Positions 8,829 through 17,533 are shown, numbered from the stretch's first letter. The stretch: 33,910 nt of DNA from Vavraia culicis subsp. floridensis (GCF_000192795.1 NW_007360659.1:1-33910); one strand, 5' to 3'. The notes: a model not told the origin generated them from the sequence alone. Made by a program: numbers and translations.

Positions 8829-9638
8829 ATGCTTGTTGGAATTCTTCTCTACATTTTTCCCGTGCTGTCGTTCAAAAAAAAGATCTTTAGAATACAGGAG
8901 AAGACCTCAATGTTTATGCCTGCCGTTGATGATGATGGAACAAGCCACCGCTATGATTTATTTGGCGACTGTGTGGCAACCACGTACAGTTCAGCATCCA
9001 CATATCTCAAACTGGGATTTAACGGTGTTCCTTCACGTGCGGGAATAATTACAAAATCGCCCATTGACGGCAAATCGTTCAGAATCGATGTGCGATTAAC
9101 GATCAATAAGGGAACGCGCTCTGATGGAATAGCGTTTTGGATTGGAAAAGACTCTACTTATGAAACGGGGCCTGTATTTGGTCGAAAGGGCGGTAAAGGA
9201 CTGCTTATAGCGATCGTAACCAAAAATGATGTCCCCTACATCGGGATCAGCGTAGGCGACCACAGCACGTTTAGCAATTTTAATCGGACGGAGGAACTTA
9301 CCAAGAACATTTTTGATGAGCAGTTCACGCTGCGAATCACGTTTGATCAGGTGCTTGTTGTTTCGCTCGGTAAAGGCGATAAATTCAAGGATGTTTTCAA
9401 GATATCCGATTATGAGCTTGGGACGGAGAGCTTTTTTGCTGTTAGTGTCAATAATTCTACCGGATACAGCGATTTTAAGCTACATGCAATCAGGCACTCA
9501 ACCATCGAGTACCCCGTTTTCAAGGATTTGGATGAGAAGCGAACTGGTGGCGGCAAATGGGTGTGGCTCCTTTTCTTGGTGGTTATAGCTGTCATAGCAT
9601 TCATTCTTTACAAGAAGCAGACGCGTAAAGGCAGGTAA
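8829..9638 (+). CDS. L-type lectin-like cargo receptor (ERGIC-53/VIP36 family)
   Basis: 269-aa type I membrane protein of the early secretory pathway. A signal peptide (MLVGILLYIFPVLS) is followed by a legume-lectin-like beta-sandwich. Near residues 95-120 it shows SDGIAFWIG and GPVFGRKGGKG, which align with the DGLA.FY and GPVFG blocks of ERGIC-53. FFAVSVNNSTGYSDF aligns with the family's GISAATG segment. One membrane span (WVWLLFLVVIAVIAFILY) precedes a short tail ending RKGR, whose Lys at -3 recalls dibasic ER-retrieval signals. The FDSFDND-type Ca2+/mannose loop of the family is replaced by AIVTKNDVP, so sugar binding may be lost. There is no luminal coiled-coil stalk. The family call is good; the exact paralogue is not determined. 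Confidence 0.85.
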   Translation: MLVGILLYIFPVLSFKKKIFRIQEKTSMFMPAVDDDGTSHRYDLFGDCVATTYSSASTYLKLGFNGVPSRAGIITKSPIDGKSFRIDVRLTINKGTRSDGIAFWIGKDSTYETGPVFGRKGGKGLLIAIVTKNDVPYIGISVGDHSTFSNFNRTEELTKNIFDEQFTLRITFDQVLVVSLGKGDKFKDVFKISDYELGTESFFAVSVNNSTGYSDFKLHAIRHSTIEYPVFKDLDEKRTGGGKWVWLLFLVVIAVIAFILYKKQTRKGR

Positions 9639-10002
9639 ATCGTTTATTGTAGCAATCATTTTTGGATAGCAGTTCCGTATTTCGCGAGTGCTGGGTATTT
9701 TCGTTCATCTGTGTCAAAATTGATGTATTAGGTTCTTGTAAAATCCTTTTTTTATTTTTTCTATTCGATGTTCTCAGTACAAGCGAATCAACAGTGAAAA
9801 CAGCTGAGTGCATAAGGATAGCTTCATCGCGATCCACTGAACTAATTTTTTGTATTTTGAATCACTTAAACAGTAAAATAATTATTTATTGCGGCCAGAA
9901 CGATCTGAAAACTATTATTAATGTCCTGCTTACGAGATATGTCAAATTCCCGTAAATATTATTCCGAAGCAAACCGATACGCATTGTTCCACAGCATTTC
10001 AG
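9639..10002. other. 3'-3' intergenic between lectin and RAD9-like genes
   Basis: Separates the convergent 3' ends. A TTG-initiated frame of 97 codons spans it, but no ATG, CCC tract or family resemblance supports a gene. Confidence 0.5.
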
Positions 10003-10650
10003 TCACAGTTTTTGTGTGAACACAGCGTAAAAAAGGCTGTATACAAAACCGTGACCGGCAAACACGAGATTAACGGGTTCCTCATATCCCACACCAATCG
10101 AAAACTTTCCCATCACTTTTGAATACCACTTAATTTTCCTTACCAGTTTTGAGTCTATCCTCACCATCAGATTGCACCCATTCACTAGTTCCCCTTCCAC
10201 TTCTCTTTCCCACATATTTGTCCGTTCTCTGAGCACGACCCGGTTGTAGTGTAGAAAAACATCAATGGCACTGTTAAATAGCGTGAAATCCACCTCAATA
10301 TCGTAATAAAAAGAAGAGGATGTTATTTCGATGCTATCCGCCACCATGATATCCAAGTATTTGACTAGTTTAGCATTTTTGAAAGTGAATTCAAAAATGA
10401 GAACATCGCCGCTCAGAACTAATCTCAAAAATCTCATTTGACTTATAAAAAAATTGGTTTTAGGTATGCTGAAGACCCGTGCACAACTGCAGTCATAGTG
10501 CTCGAAAAATGACTCCTTCAAGGTCATTTTTCGTAACTCTTCGTTCGTGTGGTAAATAACTTCCATATTAGCTGATAATCTAACTGTAATAGGAACTGAG
10601 AACAATTTGTCCAAGAGCAGCGCGTTATTTGGAGAAATAATGCACTCCAT
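10003..10650 (-). CDS. RAD9: RAD9-like subunit of the 9-1-1 checkpoint clamp (probable)
   Basis: 215 aa with the look of a PCNA-fold clamp subunit. The N-terminus MECIISPNNALLLDKLFS resembles human RAD9 (M.C.....N...L.K). ESFFEHYDCSCARVFSI fits the FF..Y....CKI segment. In the second half RVVLRERTN parallels RVILRSY. The C-terminus (KFSIGVGYEEPVNLVFAG, then FVYSLFYAVF) fits the closing clamp strands (..I.FD.PG.P..F). RAD9 with RAD1 and HUS1 forms the ring loaded at damaged DNA to activate checkpoint signalling. Human RAD9 is 391 aa; the loss here includes the whole phosphorylated C-terminal tail. HUS1, RAD1 or a diverged PCNA are alternatives. The start at 10650 has a CCC tract 8 nt upstream. 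Confidence 0.55.
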   Translation of the reverse strand: MECIISPNNALLLDKLFSVPITVRLSANMEVIYHTNEELRKMTLKESFFEHYDCSCARVFSIPKTNFFISQMRFLRLVLSGDVLIFEFTFKNAKLVKYLDIMVADSIEITSSSFYYDIEVDFTLFNSAIDVFLHYNRVVLRERTNMWEREVEGELVNGCNLMVRIDSKLVRKIKWYSKVMGKFSIGVGYEEPVNLVFAGHGFVYSLFYAVFTQKL

Positions 10651-11314
10651 GCTGAGAAGGGCCTGGCAATAAAGAGTGTATAAAATTTATTGTGGTCAAC
10701 CGAAAATTACAGCAAAACGTAATTATTGGAGCAATCCACTGTAAATGCTACCGAGATCACGACAATTTGTTCAATGACACAACACATATGATGAAGCTGT
10801 ATGATATTTTTGGGACATTTTAATATTTATATTCTTATCGATACATCATGATTGATGTGAGTACGGATAGAAAATAAAAATAAGCGGGATATAAGTATTT
10901 ATCTCAAGAAAAGGGACAAAACCACGCTTTTCTGTTTGGATACCGCATGATTATATAGCTTGATATGCATGTGCACTTTATGAAAACATAGAACCAGAGT
11001 TGCTAAAAAACGAACACAGTAATACAAAGGAAAGGTTTTTAAATCACCTATAATTGAAAAACTGTTAGAATCTGTGTAGTGAAAAATATTATATGCACTG
11101 TAAACTTGTGCTGCGGGAGTATCATGGTCTTGCTGTGCAGATGTAGGAATTGTAACCCAATTATTCATCTCTATCAGCCGAGAATAAAAAATTACGTTTC
11201 AAATAACGCACTAACGATGCAAAATCTAGAAAAACCTTACACCAGTTGTTTAAAGCTTTTATATTTGTTGTAAGAAACCCTAACTGATACCATGGATAGA
11301 ACTTTGATATTATT
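10651..11314. other. intergenic, no supported gene
   Basis: Lies between the RAD9-like start and the MSH2 stop. An 89-codon minus frame (10899-11168) has an ATG but no CCC signal and no recognisable domain; it may be chance or a remnant. Confidence 0.45.
10659..10661 (-). promoter_or_regulatory. CCC-like start signal of the RAD9-like gene
   Basis: GGCCCTTCTCAGC precedes the ATG at 10650 on the minus strand; the CCC is 8 nt away. Confidence 0.5.
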
Positions 11315-13522
11315 TTATTCATTAAGATACCTTTCAGCTGTAGCAATCACCTCTTGAGGGAATCCTACCTTTTTAGCAACCTCTATGCCCAAAGAATCCG
11401 CTATACCACTCCTAATTTTATACGTAATAATACCGTCCACAACCTCCGAACAAAGTAATTCTATGTTCTGCCCCTCAAGGAACATTTTCTCGTTTTTTCC
11501 AGTGAAGTGTGTTGCAAACACGGCTAAGGCATTTTTCGTCTGTAAGTATTCTTTGATTGCTATGCTTAGACTTATCCCATCTATATAAGATGTTCCTCGT
11601 CCCAGCTCGTCGATCAAAATCAAACTCTTCTGTGTGCACATATTTGTTATCCTTGCCATGTCTTTCATTTCTCTCATGAATGTCGAAATACCATATCTAT
11701 CAGATGCTCCCGATCTGATGTATATCCCGTCACGCAGCTCAAATTTTACATTCCTTGCCGGTACCAGACTGCCCATCTGGCCAAGAATCACAGTTAAAGC
11801 GATCGTTTTAAGAAATGTACTTTTTCCTGCTGTGTTTGGCCCAGTTAATATCGTAAAGCTAACGCTTATATCGTTCTTAATGCAGTTATTCACCAGGGGA
11901 TGGAATGCATCCTGTGCCATGAACCTATGAGAGTTTGCCTTTGTCTCGTTGCTCTCTCCGTCATACACACAAGGCACACACCATTCTTCGTCATTCAGCT
12001 TATCACTAAGCCCACAATAGTAGTCTACGAGTGCTATCAATGTGTTGAATGCGCTCAAAGAGTTCAAACTGTCCTTCAATAATACGATTAGGTTGTTTAT
12101 CACAATTTTTTCTTCCTTTCTTTCAAGGTCTCTCAAACACTCAAATTCTCTTTCAAGGTTATTAAGTGTTCGTGTCTGAAAAATTACGCCGCTTTTCAGA
12201 ACACTTTTTTCTAAAAAATTGTTTTTCCTAAACATATTTTCGCTGTAATCCCCTCTGCGTATCTTAATACAGAAATTTTCCTCCTTAAAATTATTCTTCA
12301 GAATGCCCGATATCCTCTGTACTTCGTCCTTCTTGCTTTTAATGATTTCTTCTCCCTTTAACTGCAGTTCATTCATCGTATCGTTGAAGCATTTAACTTT
12401 CTCTGATGCAAAATCTATCTTTTCTCGTATCTCTTTTGTTGCAAATGTGAAATCAAGCATTTGGAGCGGATAGATAATATCTTCCTTGATAATATCAATA
12501 TTTCGTTCAGCACATTTCTTTGCTGTGTTTACAAGGTCTCTCAGAAGACTGTCCTTTTTTTCTAAAACCTGGCACAAGGCAATTATTTCACCGACCGATA
12601 TTTTTCCTCTTTCAATTTTTTTGACAATTCTTAGCAAATCAGGAAATTCTCGATTTATGTTGTTGTTTCTGAAGAAAAATAAGACTTGCTGCCGTCGCTG
12701 TATTTCACATATATCCCGTGATGGTCCTCGAATGTTTGTAGAAAAGTATCTTCGGCCCTGTGTAGTCCTAAAATCGAATAGCTTAAGCATTTCATTTAAA
12801 TTTAATTCTTCATACAGGTTATTATCAAGGTTTAGATTAGAATTGCTATAATTAACTTCTTTTACCTCTGCTAAGTTCAGATATCGGACCAGATTTAAAT
12901 CCTTTCCACTCACTCGTATCGCCTTTACCCCCATCGTGACTAACGGTCTTTCCAGCTCGCTATTGGTATAAATCACCTCTCTGATGCTTTCCTTTGATAT
13001 AATTGTATAAGTCATAGAAAATATATCATCATCAACATATACTGCCCTGCTAATCATATTATTCATATTGTCATAAAACCGGAAATCAACGTTATTCTTG
13101 GTCAGAACTATGCAACCAAATTTAGAAATTGGCATGTCACTAACCATAATGTCGGAGAATGATCCCCAGTTTCCTGGGCTTCCCTTCCTATTTAAAACAA
13201 CTTTTCCATCTCTCTCAACATATTCTTCGACAGCATGTGTTGACAATAGTTCTCTTATCAGCTGTTCACCCAATGCCTTGGGAAATGCTTTACCATGCGA
13301 TTTTATGATGGAAATGTTCGTACATGTATACATACCATTCTTCAAGTACAGCTTGATGCACATATCCTCCGTTCCTGCATTCGGGTTTTCTTTGCTAATC
13401 ATGCTACTCGCTGCAATATTGGCAGTATTAGCGGCCGTTTCATTTTTACCAAGCTCTGTGCCCTGGATCAAGTTTCTTATCTCCCTCTCTACGGTTTCAT
13501 TCGAACTAGAGTTTGACGGCAT
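11315..13522 (-). CDS. MSH2: DNA mismatch repair ATPase MSH2
   Basis: 735-aa MutS homologue; MSH2 pairs with MSH6 to recognise mismatches in the nucleus. The C-terminal ATPase is intact: Walker A TGPNTAGKST (about residues 560-570), the STFMREM signature, Walker B with LILIDELGRGTS (about 630), the FATHF block, and a helix-turn-helix tail ending EVAKKVGFPQEVIATAERYL. The connector contains SPGNWGSFSDI, specific to MSH2 (SPGN...FEDI), then lever and clamp helices. Yeast and human MSH2 exceed 930 aa. The shortening is mostly N-terminal: only a vestigial mismatch-binding domain precedes SPGN, after a low-complexity leader. The frame extends to a TTG at 13549. The ATG at 13522 with a CCC 19 nt upstream is used. 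It diverges from a decayed gene at 13539. Confidence 0.95.
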   Translation of the reverse strand: MPSNSSSNETVEREIRNLIQGTELGKNETAANTANIAASSMISKENPNAGTEDMCIKLYLKNGMYTCTNISIIKSHGKAFPKALGEQLIRELLSTHAVEEYVERDGKVVLNRKGSPGNWGSFSDIMVSDMPISKFGCIVLTKNNVDFRFYDNMNNMISRAVYVDDDIFSMTYTIISKESIREVIYTNSELERPLVTMGVKAIRVSGKDLNLVRYLNLAEVKEVNYSNSNLNLDNNLYEELNLNEMLKLFDFRTTQGRRYFSTNIRGPSRDICEIQRRQQVLFFFRNNNINREFPDLLRIVKKIERGKISVGEIIALCQVLEKKDSLLRDLVNTAKKCAERNIDIIKEDIIYPLQMLDFTFATKEIREKIDFASEKVKCFNDTMNELQLKGEEIIKSKKDEVQRISGILKNNFKEENFCIKIRRGDYSENMFRKNNFLEKSVLKSGVIFQTRTLNNLEREFECLRDLERKEEKIVINNLIVLLKDSLNSLSAFNTLIALVDYYCGLSDKLNDEEWCVPCVYDGESNETKANSHRFMAQDAFHPLVNNCIKNDISVSFTILTGPNTAGKSTFLKTIALTVILGQMGSLVPARNVKFELRDGIYIRSGASDRYGISTFMREMKDMARITNMCTQKSLILIDELGRGTSYIDGISLSIAIKEYLQTKNALAVFATHFTGKNEKMFLEGQNIELLCSEVVDGIITYKIRSGIADSLGIEVAKKVGFPQEVIATAERYLNE

Positions 13523-13538
13523 GCTGTGCTTGTAATAA

Positions 13539-14123
13539 CAAGGGCTCAATTTTGGTTCTTATAAAGCGATGTATTTTCTGTGGGAGTGCCACCCGCAAAA
13601 CTCAAAGCTAAGAAATTTTAGAAAGTACTTATAAATTTGTTACTGAAAATATTTTTGGTGCTCATGACAGTCCATCACCGAAAAGCGTATGCTTTAAGGC
13701 TTTTTGTTTTGCATAAGTATTTACTTCCTGCAAATCTTACCTTCAACGCGCCGGTATTAAAAGAGGTTCTTTTGTGATCGGAAATTTTTATGATGAAAAA
13801 TTTTGCGGTTACCAAAAGTGTCTCGATGGCAATTGTTCCATCGGTGTTGAAGCAAGCGTTTTATCTATGAACCAAAGACCTGTAATTATAACCGGTCCTA
13901 ACAGATCGGAAATTCGTATTTTTAAAAAAGATTGATAGAATAAATACTCGTTTTTTTGCGTTTGCTAAGAAACACAAATGAACCGAAGCGTATTTTAGAA
14001 CAAAATCAGCTGCAGCAAGAATTACGCTTGGAAGGGAATGTCTTCAAACATGAAGTTGAAAAACTAGCTTTAGGCATTACATTTAATTACGTATTCTTGA
14101 GAGTTACCGATCTCAAATTTTGA
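13539..14123 (+). pseudogene. decayed OTU-like cysteine protease gene
   Basis: Three overlapping frames read as one broken protein. Frame A (13539-13634) gives YKAMYFLWECHPQNSKLRNF, which fits the OTU segment FRA.S..L.G....H..LR. Frame B (13624-13935) is interrupted by a TAA at 13714. It contains NCSIGVEASVLSMNQRPVII, which fits the OTU block W.G..E...L......P..I; the usual Trp is Cys. Frame C (13944-14123) adds a 59-codon charged helical C-terminus that I do not recognise. The catalytic DGNC-type motif is not preserved at the start. The gene has one in-frame stop, two frameshifts and no good start, so it cannot encode an active enzyme. OTU proteins remove ubiquitin. The coding character is convincing; the OTU identity is moderate. 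Confidence 0.5.
13542..13544 (-). promoter_or_regulatory. CCC-like start signal of MSH2
   Basis: GAGCCCTTG on the minus strand, 19 nt before the ATG at 13522. Confidence 0.45.
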
Positions 14124-14144
14124 CGATATAAATCTTTAATTTCA

Positions 14145-14378
14145 CTAAGGCACTTTTTTTACCGGGAAGAGAATAAAATTGTATACTTTGAGAATTTCAT
14201 CAACTTTTGTAATCATAATATTCCTTTTTCTCATCATGATTAGTATTTTATAAAACACTGTAGCGTATGTAAAATCATACCCATTCAAGAATTCATCATA
14301 AGCCTCCAACAAGTCGTTTTCCGCAAATTCTTGTTTGTACAAGGATTTATGTAACTTCTGTAACAACCCGTAGTTCAT
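14145..14378 (-). CDS. 77-aa protein, unknown function
   Basis: Not recognised. It begins MNYGLLQKLHKSLYKQEFAE and appears wholly alpha-helical, with alternating acidic and hydrophobic positions (DLLEAYDEFLNGYDF), a central hydrophobic and basic helix (FYKILIMMRKRN) and a short basic end. There is no signal peptide. The size and helix content would suit a small subunit of a larger complex. The frame reaches a TTG at 14423. The ATG at 14378, preceded by CATCCCCAAA with CCCC only 4 nt away, is the likely start and is the strongest argument that the gene is real. Its 3' end abuts the decayed gene. Confidence 0.55.
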   Translation of the reverse strand: MNYGLLQKLHKSLYKQEFAENDLLEAYDEFLNGYDFTYATVFYKILIMMRKRNIMITKVDEILKVYNFILFPVKKVP

Positions 14379-14382
14379 TTTT

Positions 14383-14386
14383 GGGG
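14383..14386 (-). promoter_or_regulatory. CCC-like start signal of the 77-aa gene
   Basis: CATCCCCAAAATG on the minus strand; the CCCC tract lies 4 nt before the ATG at 14378. Confidence 0.55.
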
Positions 14387-14489
14387 ATGGAAAATTCAAG
14401 AAATGAAAATTTTGTGCACACAATGTGCATATGCCAGCGCTAGAAGAAAATGTTTGTTCTCAATAGATGAACCCTGTGCAAAAAATTTA

Positions 14490-14657
14490 ATGCAGTTATT
14501 TTTGATCATACACGTAGTATTGAGGCCACAGCTTTTCTTTCATACTGAAAAGACATTTGTACATATCCTCTTGATCAATTTGAACGCTATTAGGTCGGTG
14601 TTGTCACATTTATTTCAATTCAGTACAACAGAAAAAAACTATCAATTAGACTGTTAA
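14490..14657 (+). CDS. possible 55-aa protein
   Basis: The frame begins MQLFLIIHVVL (possible short signal or membrane segment) and ends KNYQLDC. A CCC tract ends 16 nt before the ATG, within the spacing seen for accepted genes, and the frame is open upstream as far as 14403. No homologue is recognised. Length alone cannot exclude chance. Confidence 0.25.
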   Translation: MQLFLIIHVVLRPQLFFHTEKTFVHILLINLNAIRSVLSHLFQFSTTEKNYQLDC

Positions 14658-14706
14658 AATGAATAACATACCGGGTAAAATTTTATTGGCACCTGAGCTT
14701 AATACA

Positions 14707-14922
14707 TCAACTAAAATAATATGTGCTATTTATATGGAATAGAAAATTTATCACGAATGCACATATGAATAAAACATAAGTTTTTCCTCCGTTTATCGTT
14801 GAACTTGCAAATTGGGCTATTTTTTTGGTAATTTCTCTGCTCATTGTAGGATAAAAACAGAAGTATGAGACCATGCGTAACACCAGGTGAGCTAAATATA
14901 TAACGGTAAGCAATATTAACAT
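14707..14922 (-). CDS. possible 71-aa two-span membrane protein
   Basis: Two hydrophobic segments (LILLTVIYLAHLVLRMVSYF and TYVLFICAFVINFLFHI) flank a basic helix (SREITKKIAQFA). This layout recalls the first two spans of BAP31/Yet proteins of the ER, but the resemblance is topological and weak. There is no CCC tract upstream. It may be a small membrane protein, a gene fragment or a chance frame. Confidence 0.28.
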   Translation of the reverse strand: MLILLTVIYLAHLVLRMVSYFCFYPTMSREITKKIAQFASSTINGGKTYVLFICAFVINFLFHINSTYYFS

Positions 14923-14964
14923 TTTAAGTGATAAAAGTGTGTTTATGAGTTAACTGCCGGCCAT

Positions 14965-15108
14965 TTACAGGAAATTGCACCGAAAGTAATTAAGAGTAAT
15001 TCTGCCACTGCATACAATAACTATTTTAGATAATTTGTTAGGCATTTTGGTAGTCTGTGAAAAAGTAATGTCGGCTTTGACATATGTTAGCAGCTCAATG
15101 AAACGCAT
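14965..15108 (-). CDS. possible 47-aa protein
   Basis: Short frame starting MRFIELLTYVKADITF and ending NYFRCNFL, unrecognised. Its support is a CCC tract 12 nt upstream of the ATG (15121-15123 on the plus strand as GGG), in the range of accepted genes here. Confidence 0.22.
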   Translation of the reverse strand: MRFIELLTYVKADITFSQTTKMPNKLSKIVIVCSGRITLNYFRCNFL

Positions 15109-16029
15109 TTGATTGTTGTTGGGAAGGTCAATAGGGCTTTATTATGCAGGACATGAATACTTCAATGGCTAAAAACAACGCTCATCTCACAACAATAACA
15201 ACAAAAATGTATGCTGTGATAAATAAAAGGCTTTTGGTAACAAACTGAGTATTAAAAAGCATTTTATACGTTTTTGGCAAAAACTGTTGTACCAGTTAAA
15301 TAAAATCGTTTGGATGTGTTTTACATGACTAACCTGTTACAAGGCAATCATTTATTTACATTAACAGCCACGCTAGATTCATTTATAAAGCAGAACAAAT
15401 TTTGATAACCTATTGAAGAATACTTTCTTTCTAGTTACCATTTTGTCATGTCTCAAGATATTTTTGTCTGCTTTGCACCTTTTAGCAGCAGCTGAACGGT
15501 TAATTTGAGCTGCTATTCATGCCATTGTAACATTGTTTGTAAATCATAGCTGAATATGTCATAGGAAGATGAATTAGATTGCAATATCTCATTCATTATT
15601 TCGTTCAAAAATGTAGAATAGAAAATTTTTCTTTTTTAAATTCAAAAATTAATCATAGACAAATTGTTTTTTGTGTTGATGATAATGATATGGCATTAAT
15701 AAACACAATTTGTGACTGAGGTAATTTTTTGTAAACACTATTTAGCGTAAATGCTTGTGTGACATAATTTTACATACTCCTAATTGGTACATCCTATCTA
15801 TCTTGTAAAACCTATTGTTAAATACGAGCTTTTGGTCTTTGTTCATAGAGCAGATTCAAAAATTATCTTTTTGGATTGGTATGTATTTATGACGACCTGT
15901 ATGCCATTCGCTAAATACCTTAATCCAAAATACGTTCGTATAGATAAACAACAACCAGAATCATACAAAAACATTCTCTTAAATATTGTAACACTACTCC
16001 TTTAATAAACACGACATAATATTTTACAC

Positions 16030-16521
16030 CTAAATCATTTCAAAATCGCTTAAAATGTCTTCACTCATGCTCTCGGCATTAGATTCCAGGCTTTCGTTCT
16101 TTTCACGGTCTTCAAATGTTTTCTCAAGGATCTTGTTGCCCTCATGCACACCAAGAATGCTGATTATAGATTGTCTAACATGGAAGTACATTCTTCTGAT
16201 GTTTTCTTCGTTATTAATTTTCCTAATGATTTTTTCATCAAAAACAGTTGGTAAACACTTTTTAAGGGCTCGGAAAAGCTGTCTCGGTGTCACAAGTCCC
16301 TTTACTTCGATAGCAAGTAACATATTTGTCGATTTTCTAATTTGCTTTCGAAACATAAGCTTCTCATTCAATGTGTATAACAATTTGTTATCTATTGTTA
16401 TTGGTGATACAAAAATAACATTTTTTGCAGCTCCTACTTTGTTGAGGTCGGTATTTTTTAGATATAGTCGGATTTGATAGAATTTCCTAACGATATGGAA
16501 TATATTTGGCTGACACAGCAT
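16030..16521 (-). CDS. 163-aa protein, unknown function
   Basis: Not recognised. It has a mixed N-terminus (MLCQPNIFHIVRKFYQIRLY) with no clear signal peptide. A basic, largely helical middle follows (LMFRKQIRKSTNMLLAIEV, then PRQLFRALKKCLPTVFDE). The acidic Ser/Glu-rich C-terminus (ESNAESMSEDILSDFEM) is of the kind seen in nuclear or nucleolar proteins. The ATG at 16521 is the first in a frame open for about 50 nt upstream. No CCC tract lies within 20 nt; the nearest is about 47 nt away, near a TTTTATA. The 164-codon length and patterned charge make it very probably real. Confidence 0.7.
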   Translation of the reverse strand: MLCQPNIFHIVRKFYQIRLYLKNTDLNKVGAAKNVIFVSPITIDNKLLYTLNEKLMFRKQIRKSTNMLLAIEVKGLVTPRQLFRALKKCLPTVFDEKIIRKINNEENIRRMYFHVRQSIISILGVHEGNKILEKTFEDREKNESLESNAESMSEDILSDFEMI

Positions 16522-16586
16522 AAAATAAAAAAGAAAATATCCATTAGTATAAAAGGATGGCTGTGAAGGGTGTCACGTAACACATT

Positions 16587-16798
16587 CAGATGCGCGGTGC
16601 CTAGCTGGCTCAAATGGTGCATATATTAAACTTTTATTTTACTCATTTGAATAGCATCTGTGTTTAGTCTTGAATGTCGGGGAAGGTTCCCTTCTCCGAT
16701 TAGGAACAATACAAACAAAGGTTACTTAAAGAATTTTAGGATGTTCAGAACAAGGTAACCTAAGAAAAAAAGGCCTATGGTAAAAAAGACACTAGGCC
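16587..16798. ncRNA. candidate structured RNA (cluster of compatible stem-loops)
   Basis: Several stems fit together without conflict. CAGATGC/GCATCTG (16587-16593 with 16654-16660) encloses TCAAATG/CATTTGA (16610-16616 with 16644-16650) and a 3-bp GCC/GGC hairpin. Then follow a 10-bp stem with one wobble and a 3-nt loop (16677-16699), AGGTTAC/GTAACCT (16719-16725 with 16755-16761), and GGCCTA/TAGGCC (16772-16777 with 16793-16798). TGGCTCAAATGG at 16606 matches a tRNA-type A box, and GTTCAGAAC at 16744 is one base from a B box. The T-runs at 16632 and 16637 argue against simple Pol III transcription on the plus strand. No known RNA (RNase P, SRP, snRNA) was matched. The strand is unknown. Confidence 0.3.
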
Positions 16799-17506
16799 AA
16801 CCCAAATGCACTTGAAAAGCTGTAATCACCTACGAGGAGACACGAAATGAAATGAAACTCAAACAAATCAATAAAAACTATACTACGACAAGTCATCCTT
16901 CTTTATTGTCCAAAATAGGATACGTCATTGACATAAAGGGTTTCGTTATTTTAACACCAGTACCGTACACAGTACCTATCGATAGATCAAAAATTTATCC
17001 AACATGTTTGTATATCAGCTTATTAGCCAGATAACACATTTAATTTATATTTCCAACTTGTAAAGATTGTACAAGCTTATAACATGTACTAAATGAGTAT
17101 ATCCTAAGCAACATCAAATATTTTAGGGAACATTATCGTCTCTAGTTACATAAATGTATCCTAAATGGTAAAACAATTTAACACCATATCACGATGATTC
17201 TAGCAATTCAGCACGCATGGTGAGTTTGACATTAAATCAGCTCATGTATGTTATAACACCAATATTTATGAAATATTTTATTCGTAAGACGCATGCTGTT
17301 TCTCATCCAAATTTTTTATCGGATTTTAACTCCAAAATAGTAGCATATTTGACGAAAAAAATACGTTCTACAGCCAAACAGTCTAAACTTACTAATATTC
17401 TTAGCAGTCACCTTTTGACAGTTTTTAGATATATTGCACGTCAAAATTTTTATTTGACATGATTGACATACTGTCAAATCGTTCATACGTTAATAATTCC
17501 ATATCA

Positions 17507-17533
17507 TGAACTCTAGCATGCAACTAGAGTTCA
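17507..17533. repeat. 10-bp perfect inverted repeat
   Basis: TGAACTCTAG and CTAGAGTTCA separated by 7 nt, followed by an A-run on the plus strand, so a T-run precedes the hairpin on the minus strand. No adjacent gene is obvious. About one such repeat is expected by chance in a window this size. Confidence 0.5.

Larger units (their letters stand above)
14379..16029. other. long intergenic region with weak small frames
   Basis: 1.65 kb without a confident gene. Three short frames (14490-14657 plus, 14707-14922 minus, 14965-15108 minus) are listed separately with low confidence. The remainder, 15109-16029, is A/T-rich and shows nothing identifiable. Confidence 0.5.

Noticed and set aside
12486..12851. 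121-codon frame antisense to MSH2
   Set aside because: It is a shadow of the MSH2 coding frame with no start signal or family resemblance.
16055..16477. 140-codon plus-strand frame antisense to the 163-aa gene
   Set aside because: Composition is dominated by Ser/Phe/Leu, as expected for the antisense of a Lys/Glu-rich gene; the minus frame has the charged, patterned protein.
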